From Planctomycetes bacterium syqfu (GTDB lineage Bacteria; Planctomycetota; Phycisphaerae; Phycisphaerales; Phycisphaeraceae), in the NCBI GenBank assembly GCA_020974905.1, contig CP087563.1, positions 682,001 through 746,000 of the forward strand: a stretch of 64,000 nucleotides of DNA. The letters are read 5' to 3'. This document shows, piece by piece, positions 17,702-26,176 of the stretch; the first letter of the stretch is position 1, and every line of letters begins with the position of its first letter. The position numbers and the translations under genes were made by a program. The notes beneath the pieces are model-generated. The model was given only the letters and a program-made list of their open reading frames with translations. It was not told where the DNA came from and searched no databases.

Positions 17702-17823
17702 ACCGAGCCATGATGGCGCGGCTAGTGGTTCGTTGCAGCTCGATTTATTGCGTTTGAGACCCGCCCAAAATGACCGGGCTATGTACAAATAGCCGAGCCA
17801 TCTTGGCTCGGTTGCCTTGGAAT
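17702..17823. repeat. Dispersed GAGCC-hairpin repeat, family 3, copy 1
   Basis: A run of small hairpins: ACCGAGCC...GGCGCGGCT, CCCGCCC...GACCGGGCT and AGCCGAGCC...GGCTCGGTT. The segment 17755-17823 matches 53409-53477 in inverted orientation with only a few mismatches. No gene lies in it. Confidence 0.75.
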
Positions 17824-17885
17824 GATGCCCTTCAAAACAACTGCAATAAACCAGTAAAGCGTTTACAAGAATTAATCGCTAACAT

Positions 17886-17979
17886 CCGTCACTCCCGCGC
17901 CCCGGAAGTTGGAAGTCCAGTGGAACTTGCAAGCGTCTTCAAAATGACACTGGATTCCCGTCTTCGCGGGAATGACGAA
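17886..17979. repeat. Dispersed palindromic repeat, family 1, copy 2
   Basis: Starts CCGTCACTCCCGCGC and ends GCGGGAATGACG as in the other three copies, with AGTCCAGTGGAACTTGCAAG shared in the middle. The left inner arm is altered (CCCCGGAAGTTGG), making it a less perfect hairpin. Confidence 0.85.
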
Positions 17980-18261
17980 GACTGCGATGGCATGGAGAAT
18001 ATTTTTTTGAATGCTCAATATTCATTGTCCGGTCATCTTGGCTGGAACTTTGACGAGCTATTTCCATGCAATGAACTAACCGCGATTCCCGCTAATTTCC
18101 CCCTGTGTTTTCCATTTTTCAAACTTTCCTCAAGACGCGCTTCATTTGCGTCGATAAGCAGTCGAGATAGGCAATGGGGCTGTTGTACAAGCTTGATTTC
18201 ATGCAATTGATATCAGGCTGCCCTGAGGGGAATCAGACCTGTCGAACATGGAGAGACGATC

Positions 18262-18603
18262 ATGCGTGATCACCATCAAACATCTGATGAAGTTGCTGCC
18301 AATCTGCTGGATCAGGTCCAGTTGGATGATGCATTGTTTATCAAAGACGAACCAGCCGAACAAAACGTAACCGTAAGTTCGGCAAAGGCTGAACCTGTTG
18401 CTGTGGTCACCGAGGAAAGAGCACCTGCTCCCCTGCCGATGTCCAGGCGTCTGAATGTGCCCCAGTCTCCTGCTCCTGAAAAGACGCCACAACCTATGCG
18501 TGTTGGCGGGTTCAGTGCTCTACTGGATCATCTCAAAGCCGAGGCCTTGCGGAACGAACAACGCAGTAAAGACCGCCAAGCGTCTTTGCGCTTCGCTGCC
18601 TGA
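18262..18603 (+). CDS. Small hypothetical protein
   Basis: A 113-residue protein starting MRDHHQTSDEV. It has an acidic N-terminal third, a Pro/Ala/Val-rich middle (APAPLPMS, PAPEKTPQP) and a C-terminal basic amphipathic stretch (ALLDHLKAEALRNEQR). There is no signal peptide or membrane segment, and it looks largely disordered. The ATG has GGAGAG about 7 bases upstream, which supports expression. It converges with the ComEA-like gene 32 bp downstream. I do not recognise a family. Confidence 0.7.
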   Translation: MRDHHQTSDEVAANLLDQVQLDDALFIKDEPAEQNVTVSSAKAEPVAVVTEERAPAPLPMSRRLNVPQSPAPEKTPQPMRVGGFSALLDHLKAEALRNEQRSKDRQASLRFAA

Positions 18604-18635
18604 TACCCAATCAATTTCAATCGACCAAACCGGCG

Positions 18636-19052
18636 TCATGGTGCAATGTTTGCATGGTGGCGGCTTTTTTCTGTCTTCAAATCACCCGGCAACGGTAATA
18701 AAAACGGCTCAAGTCGGGCGATGGTCCGGTGACTGATGCCGGAGATGTCATCAAGTTGCTGAATGCTGGTGAAAGGACCGTGTTGCTGACGGTGTTCGAT
18801 GATGCGGTTGGCGATGACCTTGCCGACCCCGGGCAGGAGCATGAGGTTACCGGCGTTGTCCGTGTTGATGTTGATTAAAAAGTCGGTGGTGGTGGGTTTG
18901 ATGCGGCGTTGGTCAAGTGTGTTACCTGTCGCGCGGACGATGCCCATGCCAAGTAACAGCGTGACCATGATCATGGCCATGACGATGGGGAGCTTACGCA
19001 GGATAACGCGTTCAGCTTGCCGATCCAGTGGTGGCATTTTCGGTTCGGACAT
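18636..19052 (-). CDS. Membrane-anchored helix-hairpin-helix protein (ComEA-like)
   Basis: A 138-residue protein. Residues 20-42 form one transmembrane helix (PIVMAMIMVTLLLGMGIV), followed by a short linker and a double helix-hairpin-helix domain: ININTDNAGNLMLLPGVGK, then ISGISHRTIARLEPF. This is the ComEA layout, in which a membrane-held HhH domain binds DNA during uptake, though many HhH proteins of this type have no proven role in competence. The gene overlaps the 3' end of the GH10-like gene by 41 bp in another frame, so the two are tightly coupled on the minus strand. GGAA lies about 8 bases before the start. Confidence 0.82.
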   Translation of the reverse strand: MSEPKMPPLDRQAERVILRKLPIVMAMIMVTLLLGMGIVRATGNTLDQRRIKPTTTDFLININTDNAGNLMLLPGVGKVIANRIIEHRQQHGPFTSIQQLDDISGISHRTIARLEPFLLPLPGDLKTEKSRHHANIAP

Positions 19053-20550
19053 TGGCCAGATTCCGTCTGAACATGGTCAGTCGTTTAAGGGCCGGCTTGG
19101 GTTGCATGGTTTCCTGAACCAATCCCGATAGCGGCAGGTCCATGTCCAGGTGATCAATGACGGTGGTCCAGGTGATCGTTTCGACAAACGGTTTGGAGAG
19201 CGCGATGTGCATCATGGCATCAAGCCACGTACTCTGCACGCCGGGGGTCCAGGGTTTACGCCAGTAGCCACAGTCTTCGTCAATCTGCTGTGCGGTATCA
19301 GTGATGGCAATCATCTCCTCGGAGACCATCGCACTGGGCACACCGATGACCAGGTTGATCGGCCGCCCCATGGGTGCAAAGTGATCCAGGAGATTACTGA
19401 TCTGCATCAGGTCCCGCGTATGTTGCCCATTGACCGATTGGCCCATGAGCATTTTGAGCGTAAAGGCGTCGAAGTTGATGCCCCCCTGAATCAGCAGGTC
19501 CGCATACATCATCGGCGGGATGGATCGCTGATTGTTGGCATAGTATTCGCCAAACGGTTCACGAATCTCAATAAGCACGCGCGCGTTGGGCTGAATCTTC
19601 TTGACTGCCATTGCGGACAAACGTGTCAGATCCATCAGTTGGTCAAAGGCGACCGTGAAGTGATTATTGACATGCAGCCCTGAGACGACATTCCATGAAC
19701 TGATCCGATCCTTGAAATGATCGACGACCTTTTCAATGTGTTCGTACACCAGATCGCGCACGGTTTCGTAATCGTGTTCCCAGATGAATAACCAGTCGGG
19801 CAGGTTGGCTGGTTCAAAACTCACCAAGGGACCAGCAATGACAGGCAGTTCGCGTGAGCGCGCCCAGTTGACCCACTCATCGAGTACGTCCCATTGGTAA
19901 TCACCTTCCTCCGGTGCCAGGACTTTCCAGGGCATGGGGACGGTGACGTAATCAAAGTGCGTGTAAATCGCATCACGCAAGTGTTGATGAGTGTTATCCA
20001 GTGCAACACCGGTGCCGACCACGTGACGCGGGACCGAACCAGTGGTCCGACGACGTGTCAGCAAAAGGTCGGCATGGGCGATGGCAAGCTCTTCACTGCC
20101 GTCGATGGATGATGCTAATGATTGCATCGCCAGGTCGTAGGCTTTGCCGGGATGATCCTTACGCAGACATAGCGCTTCGATAAAACACGAACGCGCCTTG
20201 TCCATGCGTTTGGCAACGGGGTGTTCGGCTTTGATATCCAACATGCCCCAGTCTTCAGACTTGTTGTACAGGGTCATCAGTCGGTGACGTGCCAGTTCAA
20301 GGCTCAGCAGATAAGGTTCTTCACGCTCTGGCAGGAGACAGGTCTGAAGGGTCAACGTGCCACACTCACCCGTGGGAATCTGCAAGGCTAAAGCGCAGAC
20401 ACCTGACTCACGTTTCTGACAGAAGATGACACCTTTGTCAAAGACGATTTCACCGCGCATGGCATTGCCATCTGCACCCAGCAGATAAGCATTGCGCAAC
20501 GGGAACTCCGCTGCAGGTTGTTCGTCCTTGAAGACCTGAAATTTGAGCAT
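19012..20550 (-). CDS. GH10-like TIM-barrel protein lacking the usual catalytic glutamates
   Basis: A 512-residue protein with no signal peptide. Residues 1-170 form an extra N-terminal domain; 175-490 resemble the GH10 xylanase barrel: FDYVTVPMPWKVLAPEEGDY parallels the GH10 N-E-M-K-W region, and ISSWNVVSGLH at 283-293 parallels W-D-V-V-N-E. At the acid/base position GH10 enzymes have Glu, but here it is Ser290. At the nucleophile (normally T-E-L-D) the aligned stretch INLVIGVPS at 398-406 has no Glu. It may be a non-catalytic sugar-binding or otherwise altered protein. It is divergent from the acetylxylan-esterase-like gene (285 bp between them), which fits a xylan or hemicellulose context. 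Confidence 0.7.
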   Translation of the reverse strand: MLKFQVFKDEQPAAEFPLRNAYLLGADGNAMRGEIVFDKGVIFCQKRESGVCALALQIPTGECGTLTLQTCLLPEREEPYLLSLELARHRLMTLYNKSEDWGMLDIKAEHPVAKRMDKARSCFIEALCLRKDHPGKAYDLAMQSLASSIDGSEELAIAHADLLLTRRRTTGSVPRHVVGTGVALDNTHQHLRDAIYTHFDYVTVPMPWKVLAPEEGDYQWDVLDEWVNWARSRELPVIAGPLVSFEPANLPDWLFIWEHDYETVRDLVYEHIEKVVDHFKDRISSWNVVSGLHVNNHFTVAFDQLMDLTRLSAMAVKKIQPNARVLIEIREPFGEYYANNQRSIPPMMYADLLIQGGINFDAFTLKMLMGQSVNGQHTRDLMQISNLLDHFAPMGRPINLVIGVPSAMVSEEMIAITDTAQQIDEDCGYWRKPWTPGVQSTWLDAMMHIALSKPFVETITWTTVIDHLDMDLPLSGLVQETMQPKPALKRLTMFRRNLANVRTENATTGSAS

Positions 20551-20835
20551 GCTAAACCTATCGTACTTCAGTGGGCAAGTTCTCCCCCGTAACGGTACAG
20601 ATTATCGTGTAAGAAGTTAAAGAATGCAAAGCCAATTCCACATTTGTGGCAATGCATGCCATTCTCCTATCATCATCCATGAGTTGGCAATCGGACATTC
20701 ACCTCATTTTGCTAGGGATAAACCGTATGATTCATGGATTGAAAACCAACTCATCGATATGTCAATTCGAAATTCCAGATCAACCTGCTTATGCTGTAAC
20801 ACCTTGAAATTCCCGCTTAAACAGGATTTTTAGAT

Positions 20836-21825
20836 ATGACGCTTGATCCGCATTCTCTGGTACACGAACACCCATTTGACCCGACCTATGGCTATGAACT
20901 CGATGATTTGCTGGCAGTGCAATCGCCTGACCAACCTCACGGGTTTGAGGGCTTCTGGACCGAGAGCTATCAAAAGGCAATGAATCACAAGCTTGAATAT
21001 GAGAAGATCGAAACACCGCAGGACGATGACCGCTTCAAGCTGTACAAGGTGATGTATGCAGGGATCGATGGCATGACCGTCGGCGCATGGTTTGCTATGC
21101 CCAAGGGTGAGATCAAACGTGGGCGTGTGCAAGGCCATGGGTATGGCGGGCGTGAGTCACTGGAATGCAAGGACATTGCTGAAGGTATTGCAACCATCGC
21201 GCCGGTTGCTCGCGGGTTTCATATCTCTGAAAACGAATCGCTGCCAATCAACAACGAGGGACACAAACATGTTCTCATTGGCATTGATCATGTCGAAACC
21301 TACATCCACCGCAAAGTCGTCCAGGACATGTGGATCGCACACAGCATTCTGCTCGCCGAGTTACCCGAACTGGAAAACAAAGTCGACTACGAAGGCGGCA
21401 GTTTCGGCGGTGGCATGGGTGCGATGTGTGTGGCATGGGACAAACGCATCCAGTCTGCTCATCTGCATGTCCCAAGTCATGGCAATTACCCGTTGCGTCT
21501 GACCATCCCCTGCATCGGTTCACAAAACGCGGTGACCAACTATTACCATTCACACCCCGGTGTCCTCAAGACACTTACCTTTCACGATGCAGCCATTCAC
21601 GCGCGATACATCACCGTGCCCACGAGTTTCACCTGTGCGTTGTTTGACCCTGCCGTCCCGCCACCTGGCCAGTTCTCTGTACATAACGAAGTCAAACCGC
21701 AATTGCGCAAACTCTTCGTCGTCACCGCCGGTCATCATGCCTACCCTGAGGAAGCAGCCGAAACACAGGCAGGCCATGACAAAGGTCGGCAATGGCGTAT
21801 GGAACAGTTGGGTGTGACGGTGTGA
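20836..21825 (+). CDS. Acetylxylan esterase / cephalosporin-C deacetylase family (AXE1-like)
   Basis: A 329-residue alpha/beta hydrolase without a signal peptide. GGSFGGGMGA gives the nucleophile elbow with Ser189; Asp271 in LFDPAVPP and a His in TAGHHAYPE (300 or 301) complete the triad. RVQGHGYGGR at about 97-106 provides the oxyanion-hole region. Members of this carbohydrate-esterase-7-type family remove acetyl groups from xylo-oligosaccharides and related compounds, often inside the cell. AGGA lies 9 bases before the start. The GH10-like gene is divergent from it, and the pair may share a control region. Confidence 0.88.
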   Translation: MTLDPHSLVHEHPFDPTYGYELDDLLAVQSPDQPHGFEGFWTESYQKAMNHKLEYEKIETPQDDDRFKLYKVMYAGIDGMTVGAWFAMPKGEIKRGRVQGHGYGGRESLECKDIAEGIATIAPVARGFHISENESLPINNEGHKHVLIGIDHVETYIHRKVVQDMWIAHSILLAELPELENKVDYEGGSFGGGMGAMCVAWDKRIQSAHLHVPSHGNYPLRLTIPCIGSQNAVTNYYHSHPGVLKTLTFHDAAIHARYITVPTSFTCALFDPAVPPPGQFSVHNEVKPQLRKLFVVTAGHHAYPEEAAETQAGHDKGRQWRMEQLGVTV

Positions 21826-21880
21826 ATGTTTCGCTCGAATGACTTGGCCCATTGTTAATGGAATGTCGGACATTCATCTT

Positions 21881-22307
21881 CATGCCAGGGAGCTTCGCCC
21901 CCCGGGCCCCCTTTCGAGGTCGGATGGTCAGGGCAAGATTTGATTACGTGTTGCATCTAAATGATTGAAGACTGTGTTGCGATGGGGTTCCACCCCAAGC
22001 CCCGGAACTGGGGTTAATCGTGTGGTTCAGAAGGTGCGTTTACAACACGTTAATCGGACGATGAACATGCCAAGCGTATGGGTGCTCAGACAGATATCCG
22101 ATTAACCAGTTCAATTCACGAACACCAGATATCAAAGGCCTGCCCTTCCAGGGGGACGTGATCCAGCGGCGGAACGCTGGCGGGGTTTGGGGCAGCGCCC
22201 CATCTCATGTCTGTCTTCAATTCATTTGAATGCAACACAGCAACACAACTTGCCTGAGACACTCCGATCTCGCAAGGGGGTCCGGGGGGCGAAGCTCCCT
22301 GGCCATG
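21881..22307. mobile_element. MITE-like element with long terminal inverted repeats
   Basis: The first ~45 bases (from CATGCCAGGGAGCTTCGCCC at 21881) recur as the inverted complement at 22263-22307 with a few changes. Similarity continues inward for roughly 130 bases per side with gaps: GTGTTGCATCTAAATGATTG on the left matches an inverted GTGTTGCATTCAAATGAATTG, and GATGGGGT...GCCCC matches GATGGGGCGCTGCCCC. Total length is 427 bp and it contains no gene. A non-autonomous transposon remnant is the simplest reading; it fills most of the 795-bp gap between the esterase and nagB-like genes. No clear target-site duplication was identified. Confidence 0.7.
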
Positions 22308-22620
22308 AAAATATCTGCCCCCCTCCCAATTACTTTCGATCCCTCGCCGAGGACACAATCGCCTTTAACAGTCTCCAACTTCGATGCTCAGCATGACACA
22401 ATCCCGCCTTACCTGTCTTAATCCATGATGTCCGGCTAAAATTTTTTCATTTGCTCACATCACCCCAATTCTCCATTTTTCAACCACTTGCAATCAAGTG
22501 AATCCGGATCACCCGTTTGCCAGATTCCCAATCTTGCAAAAAACTTGCATTTGCCTCTGGCTTTTTTCTCATAACAGGTTACATTTATTCATGCATCGAA
22601 TTAATTAAAAGGTCGCCACC

Positions 22621-24573
22621 ATGATCACACTCAATGACATCACCGCAGACATCGACCCGACCACCCAGGCGGAACTGGTTCGGACAGCCGTTTTCCCGAG
22701 TTCCGTCGACGTGAATCTGGCGGTCGCTCAGGAGATCGCTCAACTCATCAAGGATCGCAACGCTACAGGCAAGGTTTGCGTACTCGGTCTTGCTACCGGT
22801 TCAACGCCCGTGGGTGTGTATGACGAACTGGTTCGCATGCACAAGGAAGAAGGACTCTCCTTTGCCAACGTCGTGACGTTTAACCTCGACGAGTACTACC
22901 CCATGCAGCCGGATGAACTGCAGAGTTACAACCGCTTCATGGCTGAGCATCTTTTCGATCACGTGGACATCCCCAAGGAAAACGTCAACATTCCCGATGG
23001 CACGGTCCCCCCCGAAAAAGTCCATGCCTACTGTCGTGCTTACGAAAAGAAAATCGACGAGATGGGTGGCATTGATATCCAACTGCTGGGTATCGGCCGC
23101 ACCGGTCACATCGGCTTTAACGAACCAGGGTCCGGTGTGAAGTCCGTGACACGTTTGATCACCTTGGACAAGATCACACGCCTGGACGCAGCAAGCGACT
23201 TCTTTGCTGAAGAAAACGTCCCCCGCCGCGCGATCACCATGGGGGTTGGAAGCATCTTCAAAGCCCGTCGAGTGATCCTCATCGCCTTCGGTGAACATAA
23301 GGCCCCTATCGTCAAACGCTCGGTCGAAGGTGATGTCAGTCCTACCATCCCCGCAACGTTCCTCCAGCAGCATCCCAATGCTCAGTTCATGCTCGACAAG
23401 GCTGCAGCCTGTGAACTCACGCGCTTCAAAGCACCGTGGCTGGTCGGCCCGATGCAGTGGAATGAAAAAGCCATCCGTAGCGCGGTCATCTGGCTGTCCC
23501 AACACCTGGAAAAACCGATCCTCAAACTCACCGAGGAAGACTACAACGAAGCTGGTCTTCAGGATCTGCTTGCAGACCACGGTCCGGCATACGACATCAA
23601 CATCAACGTGTTCCGCACTATGCAACGCACCATCACCGGTTGGCCCGGTGGCAAACCCGAGTCTGCCCGCAAGGAAGGTGATCCGGTGCTTTCACGCGAT
23701 CGCATCTTCCCCAAGAAAGTGATTATTTTCTCGCCACATCCTGATGACGATGTCATCTCCATGGGTGGCACACTGATCCGTCTAGCGGATCACGGCCATG
23801 ACGTTCACGTTGCCTATCAGACCTCCGGGAGCATTGCGGTGTTTGACGATGACGTGCTGCGTTTTGCGGACTTTGCCCGTGAATGTAACGCTGTGTTCAA
23901 CATTGAAACCAAGGCAACGGAGTCACTGGAAGAACACATTGAACAGTACATCAGCAACAAGCAACCCGGCCAGGTAGACTCGGCGCAGATTCAGCAGCTC
24001 AAGGGCCTGATTCGTCGCGGTGAAGCCCGGGCCGGTGTGCGTGCCTGTGGTGTGCCTGCTTCGGAGAACTGTCACTTTTTGGACATGCCGTTCTATGAAA
24101 CCGGTCGCGTCCGCAAGAAGCCGTTGAGTCAGGAAGACATCGACATCATCGTGAAGCTTCTGCGTGAGATTCAGCCCCAACAGGTCTATGCAGCCGGCGA
24201 CCTGTCGGACCCGCATGGCACGCACCGCGTGTGTCTGTCTGCCATCACGCAGGCATTGGATGTGGTCAAGCATGATGACTGGTACAGCGACTGTGATGTC
24301 TGGCTTTACCGTGGTGCCTGGCAGGAATGGGAGCCGGAGAATATCGAGATGGCTGTCCCCCTGAGCCCGCAGGAAATTCTGCGTAAGCGTAACGCCATTT
24401 TCAAACACGAATCCCAGAAAGACCGTGCCCTTTTCCCCGGCACCGACGAACGCGAGTTCTGGCAACGTGCTGAAGACCGCAACCGCAACACCGCCCGGAT
24501 TTACGACCTGCTGGGCTTGCCGGAGTATGAAGGCATTGAAGCCTTCGTGAAGTGGGATGGCAAGATTTATTAA
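22621..24573 (+). CDS. nagB: Glucosamine-6-phosphate deaminase fused to a PIG-L/LmbE-type deacetylase domain
   Basis: A 650-residue two-domain cytoplasmic protein. Residues 20-330 form a NagB-type domain (converts glucosamine-6-phosphate to fructose-6-phosphate and ammonia): ATGSTPVGVY binds phosphate, FNLDEYYP holds an acid at 90, and GRTGHIGFNEPGS holds His163. E. coli NagB has Asp in GNDGH; here the aligned residue is Thr161. Residues 365-640 form a PIG-L/LmbE-like zinc deacetylase domain with SPHPDDD (371-377) and DPHGTHR. The two activities together could deacetylate a GlcNAc derivative and then deaminate it. The same fusion is known in Bacteroidota and Planctomycetota. AAAAGG lies before the ATG, and a terminator follows. 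Confidence 0.93.
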   Translation: MITLNDITADIDPTTQAELVRTAVFPSSVDVNLAVAQEIAQLIKDRNATGKVCVLGLATGSTPVGVYDELVRMHKEEGLSFANVVTFNLDEYYPMQPDELQSYNRFMAEHLFDHVDIPKENVNIPDGTVPPEKVHAYCRAYEKKIDEMGGIDIQLLGIGRTGHIGFNEPGSGVKSVTRLITLDKITRLDAASDFFAEENVPRRAITMGVGSIFKARRVILIAFGEHKAPIVKRSVEGDVSPTIPATFLQQHPNAQFMLDKAAACELTRFKAPWLVGPMQWNEKAIRSAVIWLSQHLEKPILKLTEEDYNEAGLQDLLADHGPAYDININVFRTMQRTITGWPGGKPESARKEGDPVLSRDRIFPKKVIIFSPHPDDDVISMGGTLIRLADHGHDVHVAYQTSGSIAVFDDDVLRFADFARECNAVFNIETKATESLEEHIEQYISNKQPGQVDSAQIQQLKGLIRRGEARAGVRACGVPASENCHFLDMPFYETGRVRKKPLSQEDIDIIVKLLREIQPQQVYAAGDLSDPHGTHRVCLSAITQALDVVKHDDWYSDCDVWLYRGAWQEWEPENIEMAVPLSPQEILRKRNAIFKHESQKDRALFPGTDEREFWQRAEDRNRNTARIYDLLGLPEYEGIEAFVKWDGKIY

Positions 24574-24606
24574 GACTCACCAGTCATTCACGCCCTGAAA
24601 AAAATT

Positions 24607-24640
24607 GCAGCCGCGTTGACATACAGCGCGGCTGCTTTGT
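24607..24640 (+). terminator. Intrinsic terminator after the nagB-like gene
   Basis: Perfect 9-bp stem GCAGCCGCG (24607-24615) with CGCGGCTGC (24627-24635), 11-base loop, then TTTGT. It lies 33 bp after the stop codon. Confidence 0.8.
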
Positions 24641-24692
24641 AAAAACACATTATCACAACGACTTGAACAAACCATTGAAGGGAAGTTTGAAC

Positions 24693-25532
24693 ATGTCCAC
24701 CATGCACCCACGTCTTGCACTTTGCAGTTGGTCCACCCAACCCAACTCGCCACAACAACTCATCGACAATGTCAAGCAAACAGGCTTAACCAATATCCAG
24801 TTGGCTTTAATGCCCCTGTTTCGACAGCCTGATGTCTGGGGAGATACCCCCAGGCAGTTGTCCGATGCCGGGATCAATGTCGTATCGGGCATGTTTGGTT
24901 GTGAAGGGGAAGACTACTCCACCTTCCAGACCATCCGTCAAACCGGTGGCATGACGCGTGATGAAACATGGGAAGCCAACTGGGCCAATGTCCAGCAGGT
25001 GGCCAAGATCGCTCAGTCGATGGGATTGGAAATGGTTTCGGGGCATGCGGGCTTCTTGCCGACGTCCAAAGATGATCCAAAGTTCGACAAACTGGCATCT
25101 CGCTTGACACAGGTCGCAGGCTGTTTTGCGGATCATGGCCTGACATTGATTTTTGAAACGGGCCAGGAAACGGCGGACACCCTCAACCAATTTCTTGATG
25201 AGTTGGCATCACGCAACGCCACCAACGTCGGCATCAATTTCGATCCGGCCAACATGCTGCTTTACAACATGGGTGATCCCGTCGAATCCGTCATCAAGGT
25301 CGGTTCGCGCGTCAAGCAGGTGCACATCAAGGATGCAACCCGTGCCGATCAACCTGAGACATGGGGCGTGGAAGTTCCCGTCGGAACCGGACAGGTGGAT
25401 TGGCCGGCATTCATCAAGGCATTGGAACAAATCAACTACACCGGCAATCTCGTCATCGAACGCGAAGCAGGCGACCAACGTTTGGCAGACATCGCCACCG
25501 CTGCCAAACACATCACCACCCTGCTTGGCTGA
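24693..25532 (+). CDS. Sugar phosphate isomerase/epimerase family TIM barrel
   Basis: A 279-residue cytoplasmic protein of the xylose-isomerase-like fold. The presumed metal ligands are Glu in LIFETGQET, Asp in NFDPANMLL, His in QVHIKDATR and Glu in VIEREAGD. The last part (VPVGTGQVDWPAFIKAL) matches the common G-x-G-x-(V/I)-D-(W/F) segment near the C terminus of this family. The substrate is unknown. The start at 24693 follows GAAGGGAAG at a suitable distance; a longer frame would run back through the preceding terminator and is not credible. Only distantly similar to the isomerase at 2162-3025. Confidence 0.88.
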   Translation: MSTMHPRLALCSWSTQPNSPQQLIDNVKQTGLTNIQLALMPLFRQPDVWGDTPRQLSDAGINVVSGMFGCEGEDYSTFQTIRQTGGMTRDETWEANWANVQQVAKIAQSMGLEMVSGHAGFLPTSKDDPKFDKLASRLTQVAGCFADHGLTLIFETGQETADTLNQFLDELASRNATNVGINFDPANMLLYNMGDPVESVIKVGSRVKQVHIKDATRADQPETWGVEVPVGTGQVDWPAFIKALEQINYTGNLVIEREAGDQRLADIATAAKHITTLLG

Positions 25533-25584
25533 TCTGACAATTCGTGTTCTCCTGGCGCCCGTGTCCATCGACACCAGCCAACTC

Positions 25585-25618
25585 AAACCCCGAGGCTTGT
25601 TGAAGCTCGGGGTTTTTT
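25585..25618 (+). terminator. Intrinsic terminator after the isomerase gene
   Basis: Perfect 10-bp stem AAACCCCGAG (25585-25594) with CTCGGGGTTT (25606-25615), 11-base loop, within a run of six T. Confidence 0.85.
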
Positions 25619-25780
25619 CATGGCATTTGCACGGTTAGATTTTGAATGATTCTCATCTGAAATCGGTTCAATACCATCCAAGGCCTATGTGCATAAAAAA
25701 GTTGTCGGTTATAGCCTTCGACATTACAAACGTTAAGACTTTTCCAAACCGCAACCCATGCGTGACGTGAGACAATTTAC

Positions 25781-25810
25781 TTGGGCATCAGGGTTGTCAT
25801 GGGGTATAAT
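25781..25810 (+). promoter_or_regulatory. Sigma-70-type promoter of the structured RNA
   Basis: TTGGGC at 25781-25786 and a perfect TATAAT at 25805-25810, spacing 18. No coding frame with a ribosome site follows within 350 bp, but a structured RNA and a terminator do. Confidence 0.65.
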
Positions 25811-25816
25811 GACAGA

Positions 25817-26040
25817 CAGTTGAAAAGTGAATAGACGATTGCTTTGGAAACGTCTGCAGGGTTCGCCCGACGGTGAGATCTATTTGCCCGAACCTTGTAG
25901 AATCCCAAGGGAGCAGGTACTGGTCACGATTGTCAGACCGTCAACGAGCGGAAGGCAGGGATGCATCAGCGACGCGCCCACCTAAAATTGGGGTTCGCGC
26001 AAAAACCACCGCACGGCCCAGGCGGATGACCAAGGCAATC
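25817..26040 (+). ncRNA. Structured non-coding RNA, candidate 6S RNA
   Basis: The segment between promoter and terminator folds as a long rod. 25837-25847 pairs with 26030-26040 (11 bp, one G-U). After a small bulge, 25851-25857 (CGTCTGC) pairs with 26022-26028 (GCGGATG; two wobbles). A local hairpin AGGGTTCG/CGAACCTT follows at 25858-25896, and a terminal arm with GGT-CTG / CAG-ACC closes around 25916-25938. A closing stem, a large open centre and a terminal hairpin over ~200 bases match the shape of 6S RNA, which binds the sigma-70 RNA polymerase holoenzyme. The call rests on shape and length, not on a covariance search. SRP RNA, tmRNA and RNase P signatures are absent. Confidence 0.5.
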
Positions 26041-26050
26041 TAACCTATCG

Positions 26051-26081
26051 ACGGCTTGTCATCACTGGCAAGCCGTTTTTT
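26051..26081 (+). terminator. Intrinsic terminator of the structured RNA
   Basis: Perfect 8-bp stem ACGGCTTG (26051-26058) with CAAGCCGT (26069-26076), 10-base loop, and a run of six T. It lies 10 bases after the RNA's closing stem. Confidence 0.85.
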
Positions 26082-26176
26082 GTTGGGTAGGATGGATAGG
26101 CTCAACAAGCGAAAATGGAATAGAATGTGGACGCAAAACATTGTTTACACAACAATGTCCACATGAAACGAGTTGA

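Noticed and set aside
24552-24692. Upstream extension of the isomerase gene overlapping the nagB-like gene
   Set aside because: It would read through an intrinsic terminator, and the ATG at 24693 has a good ribosome site.
25817-26040. SRP RNA, RNase P RNA or tmRNA as the identity of the structured RNA
   Set aside because: The GGAAGG-N-AGCAG SRP loop, the GAGGAAAGTCCGGGC RNase P core and the tmRNA ends are not present; only the 6S-like shape remains.
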